A stretch of 55,982 nucleotides of DNA from Rubrivivax sp. Its GTDB lineage: Bacteria; Pseudomonadota; Gammaproteobacteria; Burkholderiales; Burkholderiaceae_C. The stretch lies in the NCBI GenBank assembly GCA_026125665.1, contig JAHCKS010000028.1, positions 1 through 55,982 on the forward strand. The letters are read 5' to 3'. The notes beneath the pieces are model-generated. The model searched no databases. It was given only the letters and a program-made list of their open reading frames with translations, and was not told the origin of the DNA. Position 1 is the first letter of the stretch, and the number at the start of each line of letters is the position of its first letter. Shown in pieces: positions 1 through 8,340 of the stretch. Both the position numbers and the translations under genes were made by a program.

Positions 1-195
1 CAGCCGGTGCTCGTAGCGGTAGAAGTCGCTTTCGGTCAGCAGGTCGGCGGCGCGGTCCCAGGCCAGGTTGTCCAGCAGCAGGCCGCCGAGCACGCTCTGC
101 TCGCCTTCCACCGAGTGCGGCGGCACGCGCAGGCGGGCGATGTCGCTGTCGTGCGCGGCCGCCGGACCCTGGGTGAGATCGATCGGGCTGTTCAT
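1..195 (-). CDS. dnaB: Replicative DNA helicase DnaB, N-terminal fragment
   Basis: The first 65 codons of a minus-strand gene that leaves the window at position 1. The peptide begins MNSPIDLTQGP and contains PPHSVEGEQSVLGGLLLDN, the hallmark start of the DnaB N-terminal domain, which mediates hexamer assembly and primase contact. DnaB unwinds DNA ahead of the replisome. It lies just downstream of rplI, a common arrangement in betaproteobacteria. The helicase core lies outside the window. The ATG at 195 is the only reasonable start. Confidence 0.93.
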   Translation of the reverse strand, partial: MNSPIDLTQGPAAAHDSDIARLRVPPHSVEGEQSVLGGLLLDNLAWDRAADLLTESDFYRYEHRL

Positions 196-313
196 CGATT
201 CTGCAATCGTGCCCTGAGTTGGGCCTGACCGTGAGCGGGAAAGCTAGGAAGCCAGGGCTGTGGGCAGAGCTGTGGTCAACGTGTGACCTGGCAGGGAAAT
301 CTCCTCGGCCCAA

Positions 314-346
314 AAAGGAGAGAGGCCGGCAGGCCGGCCTCTCACA
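314..346 (-). terminator. Rho-independent terminator after rplI
   Basis: A 10-bp GC-rich stem (320-329 pairing with 334-343, 4-nt loop) lies 18 nt beyond the rplI stop. On the minus strand it is followed by TCTCCTTTTTGG, a usable U-tract. It should end the rpsF-priB-rpsR-rplI transcript before dnaB. The remaining 196-313 holds no gene that I can support and presumably carries the dnaB promoter and leader. Confidence 0.8.
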
Positions 347-361
347 TCGGCTGCGCGCGCG

Positions 362-814
362 CTACTCGACCTGCGCGACCACCTGCACGGTGACCTCGGC
401 CGACACGTCGCCGTGCGGCACGACGGTCACGGCATGCTCGCCGACGGTCTTCAGCGGCCCGCTCGGCAGCCGCACCTGCGACTTGTGCACCGCCAGGCCC
501 ATCTTCGCCAGGCCTTCGGCGACGTCGGCGTTGGTCACCGAGCCGAACAGGCGTCCGTCGACGCCGGCCTTCTGCACGATGCGCACGGTCTTGCCGGCAA
601 GCTGCTCACCCAGCGACTTCGCCGCGTCGAGCTTGGCCTGCGCCGCGCGCTCGAGCTCGGCCCGCTTGTCCTCGAACTCCTTGATCGCCGCCTCGGTGGC
701 GCGGCGCGCCATCTTGCTCGGGATGAGGTAGTTGCGGGCGAAGCCGTCCTTGACCTTGACGACGTCGCCCAGGTTGCCGAGCTTGCCCACCTTCTCCAGC
801 AGAATCACTTGCAT
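362..814 (-). CDS. rplI: 50S ribosomal protein L9
   Basis: A 150-residue protein, the normal L9 length. The N terminus [13 protein letters not shown] and the following GYARNYLIP-type stretch (here [13 protein letters not shown]) are the L9 signature in the rRNA-binding N domain. A long charged connecting helix around residues 40-75 ([15 protein letters not shown]) leads to the C-terminal domain. L9 binds 23S rRNA near the L1 stalk and helps keep the reading frame. Last gene of the S6 operon, 12 nt after rpsR, with a terminator just beyond. Confidence 0.97.
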   Translation of the reverse strand: MQVILLEKVGKLGNLGDVVKVKDGFARNYLIPSKMARRATEAAIKEFEDKRAELERAAQAKLDAAKSLGEQLAGKTVRIVQKAGVDGRLFGSVTNADVAEGLAKMGLAVHKSQVRLPSGPLKTVGEHAVTVVPHGDVSAEVTVQVVAQVE

Positions 815-826
815 GGCTGCCTCCGC

Positions 827-1120
827 TCAGATCTTGTGCAGGTCGGTGTACGGCAGCAGGGCCAGGAAGCGGGCACGCTTGATGGCAGTCGTCAGCTGGC
901 GCTGGTAGAAGGCGCGCGTGCCCGTCAGGCGGGCCGGCGTGATCTTGCCGTTCTCGCCGATGAAGTCGCGCAGCGTGTCCACGTCCTTGTAGTCGATCGA
1001 CTCGACCTTGGCCACCGTGAAGCGGCAGAAGCGCTTGCGGCGGAACAGCAGGGATTGGGAACTGCGCTTGCCGCGCTTGTTGTCCTTGGCACCACGGCCT
1101 TTGCCACGGGGTGGGGGCAT
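827..1120 (-). CDS. rpsR: 30S ribosomal protein S18
   Basis: A 97-residue basic protein. The core ([10 protein letters not shown], then [12 protein letters not shown], then [22 protein letters not shown]) is S18, which pairs with S6 on the 30S platform. It is about 20 residues longer at the N terminus than E. coli S18, because of a Lys/Arg/Gly-rich extension ([19 protein letters not shown]). Such tails occur in betaproteobacteria. It lies between priB and rplI in the usual order. S6 and S18 together could bind the operon leader as autoregulators. Confidence 0.96.
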   Translation of the reverse strand: MPPPRGKGRGAKDNKRGKRSSQSLLFRRKRFCRFTVAKVESIDYKDVDTLRDFIGENGKITPARLTGTRAFYQRQLTTAIKRARFLALLPYTDLHKI

Positions 1121-1188
1121 GTCAGGCTCCTCGAGAAAGTTGTGTGATATCGGTTGGGGTCAGGTCGCCACGGCTCGCCGGTTCGTCG

Positions 1189-1482
1189 TCACGACGACGC
1201 CGCTTCGACCTCGGTGATGTGGAACAGCCATCCGCGCCCGTTGCGCGCGCTGGTGACGAAGCCGGCAAAGGTGCCGCCCTGTCCCAGCGCCAGCGCCGCC
1301 AGCCGCTGCGTCACCGCCCCGATGGCCACCGCGCGCATCTCCATCGAGACCTTGCGGGGCTGGCCGTCCTCGCTCACCGTGGACTCGTGCTTCAGTGCCA
1401 GGTCCAGGGCGGGCAGGCCGGCCGGGGTGTAGCGCAGCGCCGAGCGCTGCACCAGCGTTGCGGCGAGCACGAGGCGGTTCAT
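1189..1482 (-). CDS. priB: Primosomal replication protein N (PriB)
   Basis: A 97-residue single OB-fold protein from an ATG at 1482 (MNRLVLAATLVQRSALRYTP). A longer reading frame to 1530 exists, but its added residues are Pro/Arg-rich and unlike the family. PriB is an ssDNA-binding dimer that works with PriA in replication restart. Residues such as PALDLALKHES and the C-terminal GRGWLFHITEVE fit PriB. The location between rpsF and rpsR is diagnostic in proteobacteria. Confidence 0.9.
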   Translation of the reverse strand: MNRLVLAATLVQRSALRYTPAGLPALDLALKHESTVSEDGQPRKVSMEMRAVAIGAVTQRLAALALGQGGTFAGFVTSARNGRGWLFHITEVEAASS

Positions 1483-1536
1483 GCCGCCTGGGTCGATGCC
1501 CCGCCGCTCGGCCGGTGGCCGCGCAGGCACGCCGCT

Positions 1537-1902
1537 TCAGGCGGAGGCGGCCTCCTGCCGCTCCTTGCGCGCTTCTTCGCGTTCCACGGCCTTCATCATC
1601 ACCGAAGGCGTGGTCTCGGCCTTGTCGCGGGCCACCGTCAGGTGGCGCAGCACGGCGTCGTTGAAGCGGAAGCCGGTCTCCAGCTCGGTCAGCGTCTCGC
1701 CGCTGCACTCGATGTTCAGGCACAGGTAGTGCGCCTTCGCGAGCTTCTGGATCATGTAGGCCAGCTGCCGCCGGCCCCAGTCCTCGACCCGGTGCACCTT
1801 GCCACCGGCGGCGGTGACCAGCCCCTTGTAGCGTTCCAGCATCGCCGGAACCTGTTCGCTCTGGTCCGGATGGATCAGCAGCACGATCTCGTAGTGACGC
1901 AT
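1537..1902 (-). CDS. rpsF: 30S ribosomal protein S6
   Basis: A 121-residue S6. The start [19 protein letters not shown] is canonical, and the ATG at 1902 is preceded by a good GAGGAG ribosome-binding site; the upstream in-frame extension is not S6-like. Further family marks are [14 protein letters not shown] and [10 protein letters not shown]6 binds S18 and 16S rRNA on the 30S platform. The C-terminal tail is charged and Ala-rich ([15 protein letters not shown]). First gene of the rpsF-priB-rpsR-rplI operon. Confidence 0.97.
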   Translation of the reverse strand: MRHYEIVLLIHPDQSEQVPAMLERYKGLVTAAGGKVHRVEDWGRRQLAYMIQKLAKAHYLCLNIECSGETLTELETGFRFNDAVLRHLTVARDKAETTPSVMMKAVEREEARKERQEAASA

Positions 1903-2084
1903 CGAAGCTCCTCGTGGATTCCGGCGTCCACGGCAAGGTGCCCGGGCCGGAAGCCGCCCTGCGAGGCCACGACCCGGTGATCTCCCGGGTCTCGGCCGCC
2001 GGCCCGGGGGCCGAAGCCAGGGCTGGGGCCGGGCCGCGTCCGAAGTGACGCAGGTGCGGCAAGGTGGAAAAGCTGCGAAGTATA
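1903..2084 (-). promoter_or_regulatory. Leader and candidate promoter of the rpsF operon
   Basis: On the minus strand a TATACT hexamer (2079-2084) is a candidate -10 box; no convincing -35 is seen. The roughly 170-nt leader that would follow holds an ACCCGG/CCGGGT hairpin (1972-1990) and, just before the ribosome-binding site, a GTGGA/TCCAC hairpin (1914-1931) whose loop contains CCG. A CCG element in a leader hairpin is the known feature of S6:S18 autoregulation. Assignment is tentative and based only on position and motif. Confidence 0.35.
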
Positions 2085-2158
2085 GCCGAGGCGCCGACGC
2101 CGCTGAGGGTGGGCTCGGCGCCGAGGCCACGCGGCCGTCATTCCCACCCCGAAAGCAG

Positions 2159-2188
2159 ATCGGCCCCCGGGTCGCCCCGGGGGCCGAT
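2159..2188 (-). terminator. Strong hairpin after the symporter gene
   Basis: A perfect 12-bp GC-rich stem (2159-2170 with 2177-2188, 6-nt loop) lies 33 nt downstream of the symporter stop on the minus strand. Only a short TTT follows (CTGCTTTCGG), so it may be a weak intrinsic terminator or a 3' stabilising hairpin separating this cluster from the ribosomal operon. Confidence 0.5.
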
Positions 2189-2221
2189 CGAGACTTCAGT
2201 CTTGCCGAGAGGCTCGAGCGA

Positions 2222-4351
2222 TCAGCGCGCGGCCGGCTTCAGGTTCGGGTAGCGCACGTGCTCCACCAGTTCCTGCACCTCGGCCTTCGGCGCCGGCGTC
2301 AGCAGGCTGACGACGATGATGACGAGGAAGCCGAGCGGCACGCCAAAGAGGCCGGCCGAGATCGGCTGGATGCCCCACCAGATGTTGTCGGCAATCGGGC
2401 TCGTCACGCCGAACACGCTGCGCAGCCAGGGCTGCGTTGTCGCCATGTAGTAGAAGGTGATGCCCAGGCCGGCGATGATGCCCAGCGCCGCGCCCCACTT
2501 GCTGGCGCGTTTCCAGAAGATGCCGAGCGTGAGCGCCGGGAAGAACGCCGCCGCCGCGAAGGAGAACGCCGCCGAAACCAGGAACAGGATGTCCGCCGGC
2601 TTCTGCGACGCCACCATCGCCGCGAGCACCGCGACGACCAGCAGCAGGATCTTCGAGATCATCACGCGGCGCGCCGTCGGCGCATTCGGGTCGATCATCT
2701 TGTAGTACAGGTCGTGGCTCAGCGCGTTGGCGATCGTCAGCAGCAGGCCGTCGGCCGTGGACAGCGCCGCGGCCAGGCCGCCGGCGGCCACCATGCCCGA
2801 GATCACGTACGGCAGGCCGCCGATCGCGGGAGTCGCCAGCACGACGATGTCACCGCCGATGCGCAGCTCACCCAGCTGCAGGATGCCGTCCTTGTTGACG
2901 TCGCTGACCGACAGCAGGGCCGGGTCGACCCGGTTCCACGCCGCGATCCAGTCCGGCAGCTTGTCGAACGGCGTGCCGACGACCATCGTGAATATCTCGT
3001 ACTTGACGAGCACCGCCAGCGCCGGCGCCGAGAAGTACAGGAGGAAGATGAAGAACAGCGACCAGGTCACCGACTCGCGCGCTTCCTTCACCGATGGCGT
3101 CGTGTAGTAGCGCATCAGGATGTGCGGCAGCGCCGCCGTGCCCACCATCAGGCAGAAGATCAGCGCCAGGAAGTTGCGCCGCGACTCGTCGTAGGCCTTC
3201 TTCGCCGCCGCGTCACCGTTCGGGTCCCCCGCGAACTGGTTGGCGTGGCGCGGCATGCCGCCCAGCGGGCGAGTGCGCCCATCGGCCGCCGCCTTGGCCG
3301 CCGTCCAGGCGGTCTTCGCGGCCGCCTCGTCCTTCGGCACCGCGGCGAGCGCCCTCTCCGCCGCCTGCACCTCGGCGAGCGGGGCCCCGGCCGCCTTCAG
3401 GTCGTCGACCTTCTTCTGCGCCGCGGCCCGGTCGGCCGCCAGCGCCCCAGGGATGTCCTTCAGCTTCGCGGCGAAGGCGTCGGACTGCGCCTTGAACGCG
3501 GCGATGACCTCCTTCTCCTTCGGGTCGTCGAGGAGCTCCTTCTCCTTGGCCGTCACCTTCTGCAGCTGCATGCCGTAGATCAGCTGCGGCACCGGGATGC
3601 TGGTCTGCTTCACCGACAGCCAGACCAGCGGGATCAGGTAGGCGATGATGAGGATGATGTACTGCGCCACCTGCGTCCACGTGACGGCGCGCATGCCGCC
3701 GAGGAACGAGCAGACCAGGATGCCGCCCAGGCCGACGAAGATGCCGATCTCGAACGCCAGGCCCGAAAGGCGCGTCGTGATGATGCCCACGCCGTAGATC
3801 TGCGCCACCACGTACGTGAACGAGCACAGGATCGCGGCGAAGATGCCCAGGAAGCGGACCAGGTTGCCCTCGTAGCGCGCGCCCAGGAAGTCGGGGATCG
3901 TGAACTGGCCGAACTTGCGCAGGTACGGCGCCAGGAAGAGCGCCACCAGGCAGTAGCCGCCGGTCCAGCCCATGATGAACGCGAGGCCGCTGTAGCCGGT
4001 GAGGTACAAGGTGCCGGCCATGCCGATGAACGACGCCGCGCTCATCCAGTCGGCACCGGTGGCCATGCCGTTGTAGATCGCGGGCACGCGCCGCCCGGCC
4101 ACGTAGTACTCGGCCGCGTCGCTGGTGCGGCTCATGATGCCGATGCCGGCGTACAGGGCCACCGTGGCGAGCAGGAAGACGATACCGATGGCCGCGCGGC
4201 CCAGGCCCATCTGCTCGGCGATGGCGACGAGGATGACGAAGACGAGGAAGCCGCCGGCATACCAGCCGTACACCTTGTTCAGCTGCTTCTTGAACGCCGC
4301 CCGGTCGGCGGCGGAGTAGCCGCTGCCGTGTTCGAAACTCATGCCTGCCAT
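2222..4351 (-). CDS. Sodium:solute symporter, VC_2705 subfamily (acetate/carboxylate type)
   Basis: A 709-residue inner-membrane transporter of the SSS family. N-terminal SSS features include a helix near 33-50, [28 protein letters not shown] at 81-108 (read in parts) and later [26 protein letters not shown]. It has two uncommon parts: a charged, Ala/Lys-rich, probably coiled-coil insertion at about 262-390, and a canonical EF-hand loop [12 protein letters not shown] at 484-495. The pair with the upstream DUF4212 gene (1-nt gap, shared ribosome-binding GAGGAA) is typical of this subfamily. Substrate cannot be read from sequence; acetate, pyruvate or lactate is an inference. ATG at 4351 is preferred over 4342 because of the ribosome-binding site. 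Confidence 0.9.
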   Translation of the reverse strand: MAGMSFEHGSGYSAADRAAFKKQLNKVYGWYAGGFLVFVILVAIAEQMGLGRAAIGIVFLLATVALYAGIGIMSRTSDAAEYYVAGRRVPAIYNGMATGADWMSAASFIGMAGTLYLTGYSGLAFIMGWTGGYCLVALFLAPYLRKFGQFTIPDFLGARYEGNLVRFLGIFAAILCSFTYVVAQIYGVGIITTRLSGLAFEIGIFVGLGGILVCSFLGGMRAVTWTQVAQYIILIIAYLIPLVWLSVKQTSIPVPQLIYGMQLQKVTAKEKELLDDPKEKEVIAAFKAQSDAFAAKLKDIPGALAADRAAAQKKVDDLKAAGAPLAEVQAAERALAAVPKDEAAAKTAWTAAKAAADGRTRPLGGMPRHANQFAGDPNGDAAAKKAYDESRRNFLALIFCLMVGTAALPHILMRYYTTPSVKEARESVTWSLFFIFLLYFSAPALAVLVKYEIFTMVVGTPFDKLPDWIAAWNRVDPALLSVSDVNKDGILQLGELRIGGDIVVLATPAIGGLPYVISGMVAAGGLAAALSTADGLLLTIANALSHDLYYKMIDPNAPTARRVMISKILLLVVAVLAAMVASQKPADILFLVSAAFSFAAAAFFPALTLGIFWKRASKWGAALGIIAGLGITFYYMATTQPWLRSVFGVTSPIADNIWWGIQPISAGLFGVPLGFLVIIVVSLLTPAPKAEVQELVEHVRYPNLKPAAR
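2867..2902 (-). other. EF-hand calcium-binding loop encoded in the symporter
   Basis: These 36 bases encode [12 protein letters not shown]. Positions 1, 3, 5 (D, N, D), 6 (G), 8 (aliphatic) and 12 (E) match the canonical 12-residue EF-hand loop. It lies in a non-membrane stretch between two hydrophobic segments of the symporter. Calcium binding is inferred from the motif only. Confidence 0.7.
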
Positions 4352-4352
4352 G

Positions 4353-4610
4353 TCATTCCTCCTCGGCGACGCCGTGCTCTTGGTCGAGCTTGTTCATGTA
4401 GTGTGCGTAGTAGCCGATGATCACCACGTACACGACCAGCGCGCCCTGGCCCCCAACCCAGAAGCTGAACGGCCAGCCGAAGAAGTTGAAGTTCAGGTCG
4501 CGGGCGAAGTAGCCGACGACGAAGGTCACCACGAACCAGATCGCCAGCAGGATCGCGGTGATCCTGAGGTTCTTCTGCCAGTAGTGGCGGTGGGTCTCAC
4601 TGACCTGCAT
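4353..4610 (-). CDS. DUF4212 small membrane subunit of the symporter
   Basis: An 85-residue protein with two hydrophobic helices (about 14-34 and 52-68) and an acidic tail. MQVSETHRHYWQKNLRIT and FFGWPFSFWVGGQGALVVYV are characteristic of the DUF4212/sodium-substrate symporter small subunit family, always found next to VC_2705-type symporters. It probably forms a complex with the 709-residue transporter encoded 1 nt downstream. An AAGGGG stretch precedes the ATG. Confidence 0.88.
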   Translation of the reverse strand: MQVSETHRHYWQKNLRITAILLAIWFVVTFVVGYFARDLNFNFFGWPFSFWVGGQGALVVYVVIIGYYAHYMNKLDQEHGVAEEE

Positions 4611-4859
4611 AGCCTTTGGCCCCTTTCTTCCCCCTTGCCCCGGGGCGGGCTTTGGGGGGTGCTTTGGTTGTCCCGGCCCGCCGCATCGGACCGGCCGCGC
4701 CGCGTGAGCGCCACCGGCCCGCGCCGTCGCGAACGAGCCACCGGGAGGGTCGTGCGCGGTGCTTACGGCCTTCTGACACTGCCGTGTCCCCGCGGGTAAG
4801 TCGCCTCCGTGGAAACCCGCAGGTCGTGGCGCCGACGCCGCAGCGGCGGGCCGCGCGAG
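4611..4859 (-). promoter_or_regulatory. Intergenic region upstream of the DUF4212/symporter pair
   Basis: A 249-nt stretch with no supportable gene; the reading frames crossing it are shadow-like. It is the only sizeable gap inside the cluster, so a separate promoter for the symporter pair is likely here. It contains an inverted repeat GACAC-TGCC-GTGTC (4775-4788) that could be an operator. I see no convincing sigma-70 or sigma-54 boxes. Confidence 0.3.
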
Positions 4860-6017
4860 TCAGCGCCGGTAGTCGAGCTCGATGCGCTGCTGCACCAGAC
4901 GCGCGGCGCGCAACGACCGGCGCAGGGCTTCGCGCTGCGCCGCATCAAGCCGGTCCCAGCCGACCCAGGCGCGCTGCGAGAGGTCCGCTCCGCCGAGCTG
5001 ACGGCGTTGCACCTGCAGGCGAAGCCGCTGCAGCGCCAGGAAGCCCTGCATCCACTCGTCGGCTTCGCCGGCGGGCACGCGCATCGCGCGTGCCGCCGCG
5101 CGCAGGCGCCGCACCGTGCCCGTCTCGCCCAGGCGATGCGCCAGGTTCCACAACCGGCCGGCGTCCACGAAGAGCGTCGTGCCGCCGGTCTTCAGGTCGA
5201 ACGCATCGATCCCCTCGTGCCGGCGGGTCACGACGCGACCGAGCCAGTTCAGCGGCACGTGGTTGCACAGCACCACGTCGGCCATCTGCTTGACGAAGCG
5301 CGGCACCGCCGCGGCGCTCGATCGCAGCAGCTCCAGCAGCGGTTGAGCCAGCGCGACGTCGCCGGCCACGGCACGCACGTCGAAGTAGATGCGCGCGGCG
5401 AACAGCGCGTTGCCGTCGCCGTGCGCCAGCCAGTGCTCGAAGCGCTGACACCACTCGGCCGGGCTCAGGCAGCACGGCGGCTGCCCCGCCATCAGCTGCC
5501 CGTCGCACAGCGGGTAGCCGCAGCGCGCCAGCAGCTCGTTGACACGGCGGCCGAACGCCAGCCAGGCCGGCCGCTGCGCCCGCGCGTCCGCCTCGTCGCG
5601 CGCGGCGAAGACGAGGCCGTTGTCCTGGTCGGTCAGCAGCGTCTGCTCGCTGCGGGCCTGCGAGCCGAAGGCCAGCCAACACGCCCGCCCGAGGTCGCGC
5701 CCCTCGCTCGCGGCCACCAGGCGCACGGCGGCGGTGCTGACACGGTCGTTGAGCTCGGTGATGGCCGCCGTCAGCGCGGCGGTCTGGCCGTGCGCTTCGG
5801 CCGCAGCGGGCGCTGCGGCCGTCGCGGCGGCCGCCTCGAGCGAGTCCAGCACCCCGGCGGCGGTCTCGACGATGCCCGCCGCAGCGGCAACCAGCTGTTC
5901 CTCGTCGCTTGCCGCCCCGATGGCCCGTGCCAAGGCAGCCAGCGGTGGCGGCAGATCGGCCGCCGCATCGGACGCGGCAGCCACCGCGCCCGGCACCTGC
6001 GCCTCAGTACGAGACAT
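4860..6017 (-). CDS. DUF294-type putative nucleotidyltransferase
   Basis: A 385-residue soluble protein. The nucleotidyltransferase motif GSQARSEQTLLTDQDNG at 118-134 has the Gly-Ser and the metal-binding Asp pair (130, 132) of the GlnD-like/DUF294 fold, followed by the DUF294 C-terminal helical region. Most relatives carry cNMP-binding and CBS domains before the transferase; here only about 110 Ala-rich helical residues precede it. Start ATG 6017 (MSRTEAQVPG), preceded by GAGG, overlaps the upstream exonuclease gene by 14 nt; a frame to 6074 is less likely. Substrate unknown. Neighbourhood with a symporter suggests a role in signalling or transporter control. Confidence 0.8.
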   Translation of the reverse strand: MSRTEAQVPGAVAAASDAAADLPPPLAALARAIGAASDEEQLVAAAAGIVETAAGVLDSLEAAAATAAAPAAAEAHGQTAALTAAITELNDRVSTAAVRLVAASEGRDLGRACWLAFGSQARSEQTLLTDQDNGLVFAARDEADARAQRPAWLAFGRRVNELLARCGYPLCDGQLMAGQPPCCLSPAEWCQRFEHWLAHGDGNALFAARIYFDVRAVAGDVALAQPLLELLRSSAAAVPRFVKQMADVVLCNHVPLNWLGRVVTRRHEGIDAFDLKTGGTTLFVDAGRLWNLAHRLGETGTVRRLRAAARAMRVPAGEADEWMQGFLALQRLRLQVQRRQLGGADLSQRAWVGWDRLDAAQREALRRSLRAARLVQQRIELDYRR

Positions 6018-8340
6018 GCGCCTCGGCCACGCGCTGCGAAGCCTCCCGCGCCTGGCCGAGCGTGACGATGCCACGCTCGGCCAGCAGCGGCACCAGGCGC
6101 AGCAGCACGCGCGCTGCCGTCAGCGCGTCGCCCAGTGCCTCGTGCCGGCCGGTGATCGCCACGCCCAGCCGCGCGGCGATCTGCTCCAGGTGGTGCTCGT
6201 CGTCGCGGTGTCCGGGCAGCACCGCGGCCGAGAGCAGCATCGTGTCCAGCACCGGCTGGTCGAAGGCGACGCCGGTGCGCACGCGCGCCAGCTCGAGGAA
6301 GCGCATGTCGAACGCGGCGTTGTGCGCCACCAGCACGGTGCCTTCGCAGAAGCGGGCGAAGGCCGGCAACACCTGCTCCAGCGGCGGCTCGCCGGCCAGG
6401 CTGGCCGTCGAGATGCCGTGCACCGCCTCGGCGCTGGCCCGCACGGCGCGCCTCGGGCGCACGCGGCGGTCGAAGCACTCGTCCTCGAGCAGGCGGCCGT
6501 TGACGATGCGCACCGCCCCGAGCGCGATGATCTCGTCGCCTTCCGAAGGGCGCAGGCCGGTCGTCTCGGTGTCGAACACCGTGCAGGCCAGCGCCGCGAG
6601 CGGTGTCTCGTCGAGCGCGGCGTTCTGCCCGGCCTGGTGGAACAGGTCGAAGTCGTAGGTCGCCGGGCGGCTGCGGACCCGTGCCGGCTCGGCAGCAGCG
6701 GGGCGCCGGGCGGCCGGCGCGCCCTCCGCGGGGGCCAGCTGCACGCACAGGCGCTGCCAGTCCTCGGGGCCGGACTGCGCCCACCACTCGGCGCCGTGGC
6801 GGTCGAGCACCTCGCGCAGCGAGGGCTCCTGCGCGGCGGCGGTGCCTTGCGGCGAGTCCTCGGCGCCATCTTCGCCGCGCACCCGTTCCCAGGCCGCCAG
6901 GCACCCCGGCGGCAGCGGCCGCCCCAGCCAGACCAGCTGCAGCCGGGTGGCCGGAGCCTCCGGCGGCTTGCGCGGCGCACCCAGCGGCGTGTCGCGCGCC
7001 GCCGCCGGCGCCGAGTCCACCTCGAACCGCACCTCGGCGACGCCGATCTCGGCGCGCAGGCGGCACGCCGCCCATGCCAGCAGCTGCACGATCGCATGGC
7101 TGTCGACGAGGCAGGCCCGCTCCGCGCCCTGCCCGTCGAAGCGGCAGGCCGGGCCCGCCGCCGCCTGCAACCGGCGCTGCAGCGCGAAGGCGATGTCGCC
7201 GGCGCGCACCTCCTCCAGCGGCCACGCCGTGGGCGCACCGCCACCGGGCTCCTGCAACGCCTCGCCGAGCTGGGCCGCGAGGCGCTCGGCCTCGTCGTGC
7301 ACGACGGCAGTGAAGCGCGTGCGTCGCGTCGCCTCCATCTGCGGGTACTGGTGCAACGCCTGCGCCGCGGCGCGCAGGTTGCCGAGCGCCGCGCGCGTAC
7401 CCTCGGTCAGGCGCAGCAGCAGCGCATCGCGCCGGCGCTGCGACCGCACCGAGTGCGTGATGTCGTCCAGCAGCAGCAGGTAGCCACCCGCCGCGCCCTG
7501 TTCGTCGAGCGTGGGCACCATCTGCACATGCAGCATGTCACCGCCCCCGCTGCGCCGGGCCACGGCGAAGCGGGCGATGGCCGGGGCGGCCGCGGCATCG
7601 CCGGGCGCTGCGTTCTCGCGCGCAGCCAGCCGCCGCTGCACCTGCTGCCAGGCGTGCTCCACCGCACCGGTCCCGAGCAGCGCGCCGATCGGCCGGCCCA
7701 GCCCGAGCAGCGGCGCGATCGATGCTTCCGCCGCCATGCCCGCCACCCCGTCGCGGCCGACGTCATCGCCGCCGGTCGGCGCACCGGCGCCGAGCAGGGC
7801 GCGGGCGCGCGCGTTGTAGAGCAGCACGTGCCCGTCGCGGTTGCAGACGACGACGCCGATCGTCAGCTCCGACATCAGGGTCGCCAGGCGGCGCGTCTCG
7901 GCAGCCAGTGCGGCGCGCGACGCCTGCACGCGCGACTCGACGTCGCGCTGCGCCGCCGCGTGCGCCTGCGCCAGCGCGTCGATGGCCTGCGCCAGTTCGC
8001 GCAGCTCGCGCGGGCCGGCGACCTGCACCCGGTGCCCGGCGTTCGCGGTGGTGACGACGGCCACCTGCTCGCGCAGGCGCTGCGCGGCCCGCGGCCAGGT
8101 GGCCACCCAGGGGCGCACCACCGCCCACAGCAGCAGCGGCAGCATCAGCGCCAGCAGCAGGGCGAGTCCGCCGCGGCCGCGCAGCGTCGCGGCCAGCGTC
8201 TCGCGTTCGGCCGGCGCGAGGTCCACCCACAGCAGGCCGGCGAATGCGCCGGCCCACGCCAGCACCACGGCGCAGAGCACGGCCACGGCGGCGGCCGTGC
8301 GGGGCGAGCCGGCGCGCCGCGGCTGCGGCGTCTCAGCCAT
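6004..8340 (-). CDS. Membrane-anchored PAS/pseudo-kinase protein fused to a DEDDh 3'-5' exonuclease
   Basis: A 778-residue fusion. Two N-terminal membrane helices (about 16-38 and 58-78), a HAMP-like/coiled linker (80-150), a PAS-like domain (about 152-296), a region shaped like a histidine kinase dimerisation and ATPase module (305-540) that lacks the phospho-His motif and G boxes, then a DnaQ-like exonuclease (about 585-760). All exonuclease residues are present: D590 and E592 (FDTETTGL), D678 (HNAAFDMRFL), H733 and D738 (RHEALGD). The upstream response regulator overlaps by 8 nt. ATG 8340 is chosen; a GTG at 8364 is possible. Probably an inner-membrane sensor that gates a nuclease acting on RNA, DNA or a small nucleotide; the role is unknown. 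Confidence 0.82.
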   Translation of the reverse strand: MAETPQPRRAGSPRTAAAVAVLCAVVLAWAGAFAGLLWVDLAPAERETLAATLRGRGGLALLLALMLPLLLWAVVRPWVATWPRAAQRLREQVAVVTTANAGHRVQVAGPRELRELAQAIDALAQAHAAAQRDVESRVQASRAALAAETRRLATLMSELTIGVVVCNRDGHVLLYNARARALLGAGAPTGGDDVGRDGVAGMAAEASIAPLLGLGRPIGALLGTGAVEHAWQQVQRRLAARENAAPGDAAAAPAIARFAVARRSGGGDMLHVQMVPTLDEQGAAGGYLLLLDDITHSVRSQRRRDALLLRLTEGTRAALGNLRAAAQALHQYPQMEATRRTRFTAVVHDEAERLAAQLGEALQEPGGGAPTAWPLEEVRAGDIAFALQRRLQAAAGPACRFDGQGAERACLVDSHAIVQLLAWAACRLRAEIGVAEVRFEVDSAPAAARDTPLGAPRKPPEAPATRLQLVWLGRPLPPGCLAAWERVRGEDGAEDSPQGTAAAQEPSLREVLDRHGAEWWAQSGPEDWQRLCVQLAPAEGAPAARRPAAAEPARVRSRPATYDFDLFHQAGQNAALDETPLAALACTVFDTETTGLRPSEGDEIIALGAVRIVNGRLLEDECFDRRVRPRRAVRASAEAVHGISTASLAGEPPLEQVLPAFARFCEGTVLVAHNAAFDMRFLELARVRTGVAFDQPVLDTMLLSAAVLPGHRDDEHHLEQIAARLGVAITGRHEALGDALTAARVLLRLVPLLAERGIVTLGQAREASQRVAEAHVSY

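Noticed and set aside
196-361. Possible DnaA box near dnaB (minus-strand TTGACCACA)
   Set aside because: It differs from TTATCCACA at two positions and stands alone; no AT-rich region or box cluster, so not an origin.
219-731. Plus-strand frame over the dnaB-rplI gap and rplI
   Set aside because: It overlaps rplI antisense and has no ribosome-binding site or family match.
2045-4420. A 791-codon plus-strand open frame antisense to the symporter
   Set aside because: The symporter on the other strand has clear SSS motifs; this peptide is Asp/Arg/His-rich with no fold-like pattern.
6004-6280. Assignment of the exonuclease as the replicative proofreading subunit DnaQ
   Set aside because: The domain is fused to a membrane sensor and lies in a transport cluster, unlike replicative epsilon, which is a stand-alone protein.
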